From Clostridia bacterium (lineage in GTDB: Bacteria; Bacillota; Clostridia; Clostridiales; Clostridiaceae): a stretch of DNA of 6,412 bases. This document shows, in pieces, positions 1 to 5,059 of the stretch. The notes beneath the pieces are model-generated. The model worked only from the letters and a program-made list of their open reading frames with translations, did no database searches and was not told where the DNA came from. The translations under genes were made by a program, and so were the position numbers. The stretch covers positions 1 through 6,412 of the forward strand of contig RZYZ01000118.1 in NCBI GenBank assembly GCA_009930125.1, given 5' to 3'. How positions within the stretch are numbered: position 1 is the first letter of the stretch; every line of letters begins with the position of its first letter.

Positions 1-284
1 ATCCACATCTCTTTGCTGCAGGCATTCCCATCTGCGGAGGCATCGGCAGCATGTATGCCCGGATGAATCTGCCTGCCCTGAAAGAAATCCCGCTTTGGAT
101 CTTCCATGGAGAACTTGATGATGTGGTACCAGTGGCAGAATCTCGAGAAATCTACACTTATCTGAAAGGCATCGGACATGAAGATATCCATCTGACAGTC
201 TACCCGGATCTGAACCATGATTCCTGGACGAGGACCTATGACAACAGCGAGATTTACGATTTTCTGCTCAAGTACAAAAAATGA
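1..284 (+). CDS. Alpha/beta-hydrolase, prolyl-oligopeptidase/esterase type (3' end only)
   Basis: The reading frame is open from base 3, so this is the C-terminal 93 residues of a longer protein cut by the window edge; the ATG at 51 is internal. The visible part matches the end of an alpha/beta-hydrolase of the kind annotated as predicted peptidase, esterase or prolyl-oligopeptidase-like. It has AGIPICGG (residues 6-13), then IFHGELDDVVP (33-43), which is the HGxxDxxV motif holding the catalytic acid (D39, codon 117-119). YPDLNHDSW (67-75) follows, with the catalytic His at H72. The nucleophile Ser (GxSxG) would lie upstream of the window and is not seen. Family members hydrolyse ester or peptide bonds, often in carbohydrate-ester or peptide breakdown; the substrate cannot be told from this piece. 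The fold assignment is firm, the specific activity is not. A hairpin terminator follows 34 bases after the stop. Confidence 0.85.
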   Translation, partial: PHLFAAGIPICGGIGSMYARMNLPALKEIPLWIFHGELDDVVPVAESREIYTYLKGIGHEDIHLTVYPDLNHDSWTRTYDNSEIYDFLLKYKK

Positions 285-318
285 GCTTATACGACAAATA
301 TAAATATAATAACCTTAT

Positions 319-360
319 AACAATCACTTTATTTGAGTAATAAAGTGATTGTTTAATTTT
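319..360 (+). terminator. AT-rich hairpin terminator after the hydrolase gene
   Basis: A perfect 14-bp inverted repeat, AACAATCACTTTAT (319-332) and ATAAAGTGATTGTT (340-353), encloses a 7-base loop and is followed by TAATTTT. The stem is AT-rich and the T-tract is interrupted, so it may terminate only moderately well. It sits just past the hydrolase stop and before the sigma-factor leader, where a terminator is expected. Confidence 0.7.
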
Positions 361-420
361 AGACAATTTATCATTTCTGCAAATTTCACAAATGCACGTA
401 TAAATATTAACACTTTATAT

Positions 421-426
421 TATAAT
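421..426 (+). promoter_or_regulatory. Candidate -10 box for the sigma-like gene
   Basis: A consensus TATAAT lies 80 bases upstream of the sigma-like start. No good -35 hexamer is found 15-19 bases upstream of it, and the whole leader is so AT-rich that TATAAT-like words are expected by chance. The second TATAAT (484-489) is too close to the ribosome binding site to give a usable leader. The promoter could instead depend on an activator or on an alternative sigma factor. Confidence 0.3.
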
Positions 427-470
427 AGTAATAAGTTAGTAATATGCTTTTATCAAGTAATACGCATATT
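427..470 (+). promoter_or_regulatory. AGTAATA direct repeats and an AATATGC/GCATATT dyad
   Basis: Three copies of AGTAATA start at 427, 438 and 456 (steps of 11 and 18 bases). Overlapping them is an inverted repeat, AATATGC (441-447) and GCATATT (464-470), with a 16-base spacer. They sit between the candidate -10 box and the ribosome binding site of the sigma-like gene, a plausible place for a DNA-binding regulator or an mRNA hairpin. The background is AT-rich, so some of this repetition may be chance. Confidence 0.35.
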
Positions 471-505
471 TAAATATTGCAGGTATAATTTAAATAGGAG
501 GACTA

Positions 506-1090
506 ATGAATGATAATATTTTTCTATTAGCGAAGAACGGAAATAAAGATGCCATAGAGCTCGTGATCAGTACCGTGAAACCTTTTATTTTCAAGCAATG
601 CGGAAAAATGAAACTTCATGGATACGACTTCGATGATCTTTGTCAGATCTCATATGAATCCGTCGTCAAGAATATCCCTAAAATCAATAAAGACCATCTG
701 GACACCGCGCCTTCATTTCTCATGAAGTGCATCCATAATACGCTGAAATATGAAGCCAGAAGAGCACTTTCAAAGCCCGAAGCTGCAAGCATCGAGGCGG
801 AAGACAAGGACGGCATCAGATATTCGGAGAAACTAGTCTCCGAGGATGATACCGAGCGAATCGTATTCCGGGATTATCAGAGCTCTGTCGTAAAAGAAGC
901 CTACGCAAGCCTGAATCTGGAAGAGAAAACCATCCTGTCCTTCTTCATCACAGATCCCTATGGTGGATTGAAGCGTTATTCAGAGCTTTACAACATGGAT
1001 TATCGAAAATCCAGATATCTAAAGGATAAAACCCTGAAGAAAATGAAAACTTTTCTGGAATCATCCAATGATGATGATTTTGATCTTTAG
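506..1090 (+). CDS. Orphan RNA polymerase sigma-70-like factor
   Basis: This 194-residue protein has the layout of a small two-domain sigma-70 family factor. The N-terminus (LLAKNGNKDAIELVI, residues 7-21) resembles the opening helix common to sigma and HTH_16-type proteins. Residues about 40-86 look like region 2, with YDFDDLCQISYESV (40-53) for core binding and FLMKCIHNTLKYEARR (71-86) for the -10-binding helix. A charged linker (about 90-120) leads to a region 4-like part (about 128-184) with a helix-turn-helix over SELYNMDYRKSRYLKDKTLKK (159-179). The protein ends in an acidic tail (DDDFDL). The start is chosen by AGGAGG at 496-501, 4 bases before ATG. There is no neighbouring anti-sigma gene, and terminators on both sides make it a single-gene unit. 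The recognised promoters are unknown. It could also be a mobile-element-type sigma-like regulator; the sequence is divergent from housekeeping sigma factors. Confidence 0.75.
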   Translation: MNDNIFLLAKNGNKDAIELVISTVKPFIFKQCGKMKLHGYDFDDLCQISYESVVKNIPKINKDHLDTAPSFLMKCIHNTLKYEARRALSKPEAASIEAEDKDGIRYSEKLVSEDDTERIVFRDYQSSVVKEAYASLNLEEKTILSFFITDPYGGLKRYSELYNMDYRKSRYLKDKTLKKMKTFLESSNDDDFDL

Positions 1091-1149
1091 TTTCCGTCAG
1101 GAGTAAGAAAAATAAGCAATGGCAAATTGTATCTGCGTTTAAATAGTTT

Positions 1150-1187
1150 CAGAAACCTGGCGACGTCTCGTCAGGTTTCTGTTTCAT
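1150..1187 (+). terminator. Rho-independent terminator after the sigma-like gene
   Basis: A 14-bp stem pairs CAGAAACCTGGCGA (1150-1163) with TCGTCAGGTTTCTG (1168-1181), with one G-T pair and a CGTC tetraloop, followed by TTTCATT. It lies about 60 bases after the sigma-like stop and upstream of the sirtuin promoter, so it separates the two genes. It also argues against a sirtuin start at the in-frame ATG at 1127, whose codons would run through the hairpin. Confidence 0.8.
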
Positions 1188-1224
1188 TACAGCATAAGAG
1201 CTCTTTTCAGGGTATCCTCATCTA

Positions 1225-1254
1225 TAGATACTGGCTTCTCCTCTATGGTAAAAT
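1225..1254 (+). promoter_or_regulatory. Candidate promoter of the sirtuin gene
   Basis: TATGGTAAAAT contains an extended -10 (TG at 1246-1247, TAAAAT at 1249-1254, 5 of 6 to consensus). TAGATA (1225-1230, 4 of 6) serves as a weak -35 with an 18-base spacer. Initiation would be near 1261, leaving a very short leader that carries the AGGAG ribosome binding site at 1265-1269. Confidence 0.5.
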
Positions 1255-1276
1255 AAAATCAGAGAGGAGAATCAAT

Positions 1277-2020
1277 ATGGATAAAATAGATAAAATCGTG
1301 GAACTCATTTTAAAAGCTGAAAACATCGTCATTCTTACCGGGGCAGGAATGTCAACAGAATCAGGTCTGAAGGATTTTCGATCAAAAGATGGACTGGCAA
1401 GCACAACCTATGAAGGATATTACCCCGAAGAGATCCTTTCAAGAGATTTCTTCTATAAAGAAACAGAGCTTTTCTATCGGTATCTGAAAGAGAAACTGAA
1501 TGTTACCGGAATTTCCCCCAACAAAGGCCATCTCATTCTCGCCAAATGGGAAGAGATCAAGGACATCACCATCATCACACAGAACATCGATTCTCTTCAT
1601 CAGAAGGCTGGAAGCACGAAGGTTCTGGAGATCCACGGTACCCTTGCCAAGTGCACCTGCACCAGCTGCAGCACCACGATTCTCCTGAGGGATATACTAA
1701 GAAATGGATATGAGTGTCCCTGCGGCGGCTTATACAAGCCAGACATCGTTTTATACGATGAGGAAGTGAAAGAGATCAGTGAAGCGTTCAGGCTGGCCAG
1801 AGAAGCCGATCTCATGATCGTCCTGGGCACTTCCCTTAAAGTATACCCTGCTGCCAGCATTCCATCTTTCTATGGCGCAAGCCAGAAAGGACTGGTCATC
1901 ATCAATCGCGATGAGACCCCTCACGCCCATGACTACCGCGTCATTGAAATCAATGAGGGCATCGGAGCAACGCTGGAGAAGATCAATCGAAGGCTGAAAA
2001 GATCCCCCGTAAAGGAATAA
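1277..2020 (+). CDS. Sirtuin, NAD-dependent protein deacylase (Sir2 family)
   Basis: Sirtuins remove acyl groups from protein lysines using NAD, giving nicotinamide and O-acyl-ADP-ribose, in the cytoplasm. All core motifs are present in this 247-residue protein. They are GAGMSTESGLKDFRS (22-36) for NAD binding, TQNIDSLH (101-108), the catalytic His in HG (H120), zinc ligands C128/C131 and C147/C149, KPDIVLYDE (154-162), GTSLKVYPAA (184-193) and IINRDET (208-214). Length is normal for the bacterial single-domain form. The start at 1277 is preferred because AGGAG (1265-1269) lies 7 bases before it and homology to the family begins there. An in-frame ATG at 1127 would add 50 codons that read through the upstream terminator and lack sirtuin features. 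The second zinc pair is C-x-C and an extra Cys (C126) is nearby. Substrates are unknown, and no acetyltransferase or macrodomain partner is visible. Confidence 0.95.
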   Translation: MDKIDKIVELILKAENIVILTGAGMSTESGLKDFRSKDGLASTTYEGYYPEEILSRDFFYKETELFYRYLKEKLNVTGISPNKGHLILAKWEEIKDITIITQNIDSLHQKAGSTKVLEIHGTLAKCTCTSCSTTILLRDILRNGYECPCGGLYKPDIVLYDEEVKEISEAFRLAREADLMIVLGTSLKVYPAASIPSFYGASQKGLVIINRDETPHAHDYRVIEINEGIGATLEKINRRLKRSPVKE

Positions 2021-2022
2021 GC

Positions 2023-2157
2023 ATGAAGATTTTTGAAACAGTCCTCTTTGTGAAGGAAGACTTCTCGAATTTTCCTGCTTTGCAACAGAGAAAAGGATTC
2101 AGATCAGCCTGGAAAGGACGTTTCTTTTCTTCTTATTATTCGCTTAAGATTTCTTAA
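2023..2157 (+). CDS. Possible 44-residue small protein after the sirtuin gene
   Basis: An ATG two bases past the sirtuin stop opens a 44-codon frame ending at TAA (2155-2157). The sequence AAAGGA (2011-2016, inside the last sirtuin codons) is a fair ribosome binding site 6 bases upstream, so coupled translation is possible. The product begins MKIFETVLFV and is basic in its second half (QQRKGFRSAWKGRF), with no recognised domain and no clear membrane helix. It occupies most of the sirtuin-LCP gap, and I see no strong terminator between the sirtuin stop and this frame. It could equally be a chance frame or the remnant of a longer gene. Confidence 0.3.
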   Translation: MKIFETVLFVKEDFSNFPALQQRKGFRSAWKGRFFSSYYSLKIS

Positions 2158-2194
2158 TTTATCTGTTTTGTAATACATTCCCTGAAAAATACAG

Positions 2195-2200
2195 TATAAT
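2195..2200 (+). promoter_or_regulatory. Candidate -10 box of the LCP gene
   Basis: A perfect TATAAT sits 59 bases before the TTG start. The best -35 at a 17-base spacing is AATACA (2172-2177), only 3 of 6, so the promoter is weak or activator-assisted. The leader that follows contains CGTAC twice (2226-2230 and 2234-2238), overlapping GTAC palindromes of unknown meaning. Confidence 0.5.
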
Positions 2201-2245
2201 TGGTAAGTGAATTAGAAAAGAAAAGCGTACAGACGTACATACCAT

Positions 2246-2261
2246 GGAGGTATTTCAATTG
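2246..2261 (+). promoter_or_regulatory. Ribosome binding site that selects a TTG start for the LCP gene
   Basis: GGAGG (2246-2250) lies 8 bases before TTG (2259-2261), the ideal spacing. The in-frame ATG at 2244 overlaps this site and has no Shine-Dalgarno sequence of its own, so it is unlikely to be the start. Confidence 0.75.
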
Positions 2262-3293
2262 AGCAGAAGAAAAAAGAATAGTTATAAGAAAAAAAAGAAA
2301 GGTGCCAAAACAGGTCTGATGATCGGACTTGTGGTCATGCTGTTTCTGGCAGGCTTTGGCTACTCCTACCTGAATAACCTGTTGAACTCCACAAACCAGG
2401 AAGCCATTGCGGAAGATGATGAGCTCCTCGGTATCGGAGACAAGGAATTCAATTACGATGAAACAGAAGAAATCCCCGGTGAAGAGGAAGAAGAACAAGA
2501 TGGTCTCCCCTTCTATTATGAAGACGTCAAAGGCGTCACCAACATCGCCCTGTTCGGCGTAGATGCGCCAGTGGGACAGCGAGGCCGAAGTGACTCCATC
2601 ATGATCGTCACAGTGGACAAGAACGCCAAGAAGATCAAGATCTCTTCCATCATCAGAGACAGTTATGTGAACATCCCTGACAGAGGAATGGATAAGGTGA
2701 ATCATGCTTACGCATTCGGAGGTCCTGAGCTGGCCTTAAGAACACTGAATTCGAATTTCCACCTGGACATCAGAGATTATGCCACCGTGAACTTCACAAC
2801 GCTTCCTAAAATCATCGATATTCTCGGAGGCATCACCGTTTCCGTCACCAATGCGGAAGCGACGAAGATCAACGGAATCAATGGTGCAGGAACCTATAAC
2901 CTTACAGGGGCTCAGGCTCTTGATTATTCCAGAATAAGAAAAATCGATTCCGACTTCGCAAGAGCCGGAAGACAGAGAACCGTCATCGAAGCCATCATCA
3001 AGAAGATGCTGAAAAGTCCGGTGACTTCCTATCCGGGAACTCTCGGTAAAGTACTGCCTCTGGTAACCACAAACATGCAATCCAATGACATACTGAGCCT
3101 GGCAGGCAGCGTGGTGACCAACGGAATCCGTACCATCGAGCAGAACCGATTCCCTCAGGAGGAAGTTTCAGAGGGGCAGACCATAAAAGGTGTGTACTAT
3201 TATGTGTTCGATCGAGAACAGACCATCCACAACATAGGTAAATACATCTATCTGGATGAGACCGAAGAGCCCACAGAAACACCGTCCAATTAA
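2259..3293 (+). CDS. LytR-CpsA-Psr (LCP) family cell-wall polymer ligase
   Basis: LCP proteins transfer undecaprenyl-pyrophosphate-linked polymers, such as teichoic acids or capsule, onto peptidoglycan at the outer face of the membrane. From the TTG start the protein has 344 residues. It opens with a very basic cytoplasmic tail (residues 3-17), then one membrane helix (about 19-38) and an acidic linker (about 48-81, with a run of five Glu at 75-79). The LCP domain runs from about 93 to 250. Its core motifs are NIALFGVD (95-102), GRSDSIMIVTVD (109-120, the catalytic-pocket Arg/Asp), IIRDSYVNIP (131-140), DKVNHAYAFGG (145-155) and YSRIRKIDSDFAR followed by RQR (223-240), which hold the pyrophosphate-binding arginines. 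After the domain comes a tail ending in TEEPTETPSN. The gene has its own -10 box and a strong terminator. The polymer cannot be deduced, as no teichoic acid or capsule genes are in view. Confidence 0.95.
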   Translation: MSRRKKNSYKKKKKGAKTGLMIGLVVMLFLAGFGYSYLNNLLNSTNQEAIAEDDELLGIGDKEFNYDETEEIPGEEEEEQDGLPFYYEDVKGVTNIALFGVDAPVGQRGRSDSIMIVTVDKNAKKIKISSIIRDSYVNIPDRGMDKVNHAYAFGGPELALRTLNSNFHLDIRDYATVNFTTLPKIIDILGGITVSVTNAEATKINGINGAGTYNLTGAQALDYSRIRKIDSDFARAGRQRTVIEAIIKKMLKSPVTSYPGTLGKVLPLVTTNMQSNDILSLAGSVVTNGIRTIEQNRFPQEEVSEGQTIKGVYYYVFDREQTIHNIGKYIYLDETEEPTETPSN

Positions 3294-3303
3294 CAGTTAT
3301 TCT

Positions 3304-3335
3304 GGCACCCGAGATTCCCTCTCGGGTGCCTTTTT
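3304..3335 (+). terminator. Strong rho-independent terminator after the LCP gene
   Basis: GGCACCCGAG (3304-3313) pairs perfectly with CTCGGGTGCC (3321-3330); an added A-T pair leaves a 5-base loop. TTTTT (3331-3335) follows at once. It begins 10 bases past the stop. Confidence 0.95.
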
Positions 3336-3422
3336 AATCTCCTAATATTTTCAGTCATAAAATACTGATTGTAACGGTTATCTGTTCCATATGATATCAC
3401 TTTGATGAATCCCATGAATAAC

Positions 3423-3436
3423 ACTTGAATTCAAGT
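3423..3436. promoter_or_regulatory. Perfect 14-bp palindrome, likely repressor operator
   Basis: ACTTGAATTCAAGT reads the same on both strands over all 14 bases. It covers the candidate -35 hexamer (3425-3430) of the ECF S component gene, a position where bound protein would block RNA polymerase. Uninterrupted TTGAATTCAA-type dyads are typical of small dimeric regulators such as the MarR family. The regulator is inference, as none is encoded in the window. Confidence 0.55.
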
Positions 3437-3452
3437 CCAAAGAGATTATACT
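3425..3452 (+). promoter_or_regulatory. Candidate promoter of the ECF S component gene
   Basis: TTGAAT (3425-3430, 4 of 6) and TATACT (3447-3452, 5 of 6) are separated by 16 bases. Initiation near 3459 leaves a leader of about 49 bases. I looked for TPP, FMN and preQ1 riboswitch signatures in the leader and the rest of the gap and saw none. Confidence 0.6.
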
Positions 3453-3507
3453 GGTTTTAGATAACAGACAATGGAAAATCTATGCGTAACATGAAAGGAA
3501 TCATAAG

Positions 3508-3990
3508 ATGAACAACTATCGTAAACTGACCTACGGCGGCCTTATAGGCGCCCTGGTGTTTCTGGGCACCTATATTCTGGCCTTCCCCATACCCAACGGA
3601 TACCTGAACCTGGGAGACGGATTCATTCTCATCAGCGCCGTCATCCTAGGCCCCTTTGCAGCGGTGCCAGCCGCCATCGGGTCCATCCTGGCAGATATTT
3701 CAGCAGGATATGCCATGTATGTGCCCTTCACCTTCGTCATCAAAGGCCTCGTGGCTTACGTTCCTGCACTGCTCCTCAAAGGAAAGAAAATCACCTGGAA
3801 AACCCTTATTCTCCCCTTTGCCGCAGCTGAGCTGATCATGGTGGCAGGATACTTCGTTGCAGACACCATCTTATGGGATCTGGGTGGCATCGCCGCGCTT
3901 CCCTTCAACCTGCTGCAGGGTCTTTTCGGCCTGCTCATCGGCATTCTCGGAACCGTGGTGGTGCTGAAAAGCGGAATCAAAAGATCCTAA
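3508..3990 (+). CDS. ECF transporter S component (vitamin-binding membrane subunit)
   Basis: S components are small membrane proteins that bind a vitamin or precursor and hand it to a shared energy-coupling module (EcfT plus two ATPases). This 160-residue protein is almost wholly hydrophobic with about six membrane segments, roughly at 8-26, 36-50, 49-67, 72-90, 99-120 and 130-153. Its central signature, GYLNLGDGFILISAVILGP (30-48), followed by GSILADISAGY (58-68) and PFTFVIKGL (73-81), is typical of the COG4720/PF07155-like S component group. A small-xxx-small pattern in helix 1 (G11, A15) fits the contact surface used for EcfT. The start has AAAGGA (3494-3499) 8 bases upstream. No EcfA or EcfT gene is adjacent, so it probably uses a module encoded elsewhere. 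The substrate is uncertain: riboflavin, a thiamin precursor and a pyridoxine-type vitamin are all known in related groups. The gene is flanked by its own promoter and terminator. Confidence 0.88.
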   Translation: MNNYRKLTYGGLIGALVFLGTYILAFPIPNGYLNLGDGFILISAVILGPFAAVPAAIGSILADISAGYAMYVPFTFVIKGLVAYVPALLLKGKKITWKTLILPFAAAELIMVAGYFVADTILWDLGGIAALPFNLLQGLFGLLIGILGTVVVLKSGIKRS

Positions 3991-4023
3991 GTACTTAAAA
4001 AGAAGATTTCATGAACTGATACT

Positions 4024-4103
4024 GAAAGCCTGATGGACCGCTCTCCTCTCCTTTCCCTCCAGGAAAAGAGACAGAGCCTCCTATCAGGCTTTCCTTCTTT
4101 TTT
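4024..4103 (+). terminator. Long structured terminator after the ECF S component gene
   Basis: GAAAGCCTGAT (4024-4034) pairs perfectly with ATCAGGCTTTC (4083-4093). The arms can continue inward through a pyrimidine-rich strand (4041-4056) against a purine-rich strand (4062-4076), with small bulges. CTTC and TTTTTT (4098-4103) follow. At about 70 bases it is much longer than the other terminators here. A 61-codon frame at 4033-4218 overlaps it and has no ribosome binding site. The remaining stretch to the next promoter (4104-4198) shows nothing I can support. Confidence 0.75.
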
Positions 4104-4198
4104 CTGCTATTTTATTCCAGAAGCACATACCCCTTCTATGCATCCAAATCTTTTTCCTGCACTGCTTATCTTCTTGTTGTGGGAATGCTTATCCTTCA

Positions 4199-4227
4199 TT
4201 GATTGGAAGCCTCATTAATGCTATATT
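4199..4227 (+). promoter_or_regulatory. Promoter of the sortase gene
   Basis: TTGATT (4199-4204, 4 of 6) and TATATT (4222-4227, 5 of 6) are spaced by exactly 17 bases, with an extended -10 TG at 4219-4220. Initiation near 4234 gives a leader of about 24 bases containing GGAGG (4244-4248). Confidence 0.7.
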
Positions 4228-4257
4228 TAAATCAAGAAACAACGGAGGTAGACGCTT

Positions 4258-4935
4258 ATGAAAAAGATATTCGCCATCCTGCTCATCGTACTGGGCTTTG
4301 TGCTCATCTTTTCGCCCAAGGTCAAAGATGAGGTCGTGGAGAAGACCGTAAAAGATACAGTGGAAGTCGTAGAGACCATCACTCCGGAAGAAATCAAAGT
4401 CAATGAGGAAAATGAGGAAGCTGAGTTCGACTTCTCCATTGTGGAAGACATCAGCGTCACAGGGACGCTCATGGACTCCGCCAAGATCAACACAGATCTT
4501 CTGGTGGGCCAGCTGGTCATCCCCAGCGTGGATATGAACATCCCCATCTTCCGAGGCATCAACAACGCAAATCTTCTGGCAGGCTCCGCTACCATGAGAA
4601 GCGACCAGAAGCTAGGCGTCGGAAACTACCCCCTTGCAGGACACTACATGAAGGATAAGAATGTGCTCTTCGGTTCCCTCATGGACGTGAAGGAAGGGGA
4701 TGTGATCCGTATGACGGACAAGGAGACCATCTATGAGTATGTGGCCTACGATGTCCTTCTCGTGCCCGATACCGCCGTCTACATCATCGATGATGCGGAA
4801 GCCGATAAAAGAGGAAAACCCATCGTTTCTCTCATGACCTGCTACTATTCCAGCAGCACCGGAAAAAGGTACTTCGTCATGGGTGAACTGGCAGATACCT
4901 ACCCTTACACCAAAGAAGCTTTCCATGCGGAATAA
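4258..4935 (+). CDS. Class A sortase (cell-wall protein transpeptidase)
   Basis: Sortases cut secreted proteins at a sorting signal, usually LPxTG, and join them to peptidoglycan or pilin on the outer face of the membrane. This 225-residue protein has an N-terminal signal anchor (KKIFAILLIVLGFVLIF, residues 2-18) and a long acidic linker (about 24-64). The sortase barrel runs from about 80 to 212. All three active-site residues are seen: H129 in GNYPLAGHYM (122-131), C195 in SLMTCYY (191-197) and R204 in TGKRYFVMGEL (201-211). An N-terminal anchor, normal size and a TC...TGKRY C-terminal motif point to class A rather than B or C. GGAGG at 4244-4248 lies 9 bases before the ATG. No LPxTG substrate gene is adjacent, which fits a housekeeping enzyme acting on proteins encoded elsewhere, but a dedicated role is not excluded. 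Confidence 0.93.
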   Translation: MKKIFAILLIVLGFVLIFSPKVKDEVVEKTVKDTVEVVETITPEEIKVNEENEEAEFDFSIVEDISVTGTLMDSAKINTDLLVGQLVIPSVDMNIPIFRGINNANLLAGSATMRSDQKLGVGNYPLAGHYMKDKNVLFGSLMDVKEGDVIRMTDKETIYEYVAYDVLLVPDTAVYIIDDAEADKRGKPIVSLMTCYYSSSTGKRYFVMGELADTYPYTKEAFHAE

Positions 4936-4976
4936 ACCGTATACCAGGCATAATGAAATGAATATCAAAACAGAAA

Positions 4977-5021
4977 GAAACGCAGCCGTTTAAAGGGGGG
5001 ACCTCTTATCGGCTGCGTTTC
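4977..5021. terminator. Terminator shared by the convergent sortase and GH31 genes
   Basis: GAAACGCAGCCG (4977-4988) pairs perfectly with CGGCTGCGTTTC (5010-5021) around a 21-base loop that includes GGGGGG. On the plus strand a weak T-tract follows (CTATTTT). On the minus strand the stem is followed by TTTCTGTTTTG. Since the genes converge here, it can stop transcription from both sides. Confidence 0.8.
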
Positions 5022-5059
5022 CATCTATTTTAAATTGAACAAGAAAATAGCAAGTTGTT

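Noticed and set aside
484..489. TATAAT just upstream of the sigma-like gene as its promoter
   Set aside because: Transcription would begin inside or next to the ribosome binding site at 496-501, and no fitting -35 is present.
1127..1276. In-frame upstream ATG extending the sirtuin by 50 codons
   Set aside because: The extension reads through the terminator hairpin at 1150-1181, lacks sirtuin features, and the ATG at 1277 has a well placed AGGAG.
2089..2140. AGAAAAG / CTTTTCT pairing before a T-rich tract as a sirtuin terminator
   Set aside because: A seven-base AT-rich stem with a loop of 28 bases is too weak to support.
2154..2705. Long open frame of 183 codons on the minus strand
   Set aside because: It lies opposite the start of the well supported LCP gene and its leader, has a His/Asp-rich low-information product typical of an antisense shadow, and has no family resemblance.
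3377..3465. GTTATCT (3377-3383) and AGATAAC (3459-3465) as a riboswitch-like stem
   Set aside because: The left arm is upstream of the likely transcription start, the match is only 7 bases over about 75, and no riboswitch core motif is present.
3471..3511. Tiny upstream frames in the leader of the S component gene (such as ATG at 3491 ending across the start codon)
   Set aside because: They are only a few codons long and lack ribosome binding sites; AAAGGA is placed for the ATG at 3508.
4033..4218. Plus-strand frame of 61 codons between the S component and sortase genes
   Set aside because: Its start lies in the terminator stem without a Shine-Dalgarno sequence, and it runs into the sortase promoter.
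4612..4968. Minus-strand frame of 118 codons opposite the sortase
   Set aside because: It is an antisense shadow of the sortase catalytic domain, which has all active-site residues in its own frame.
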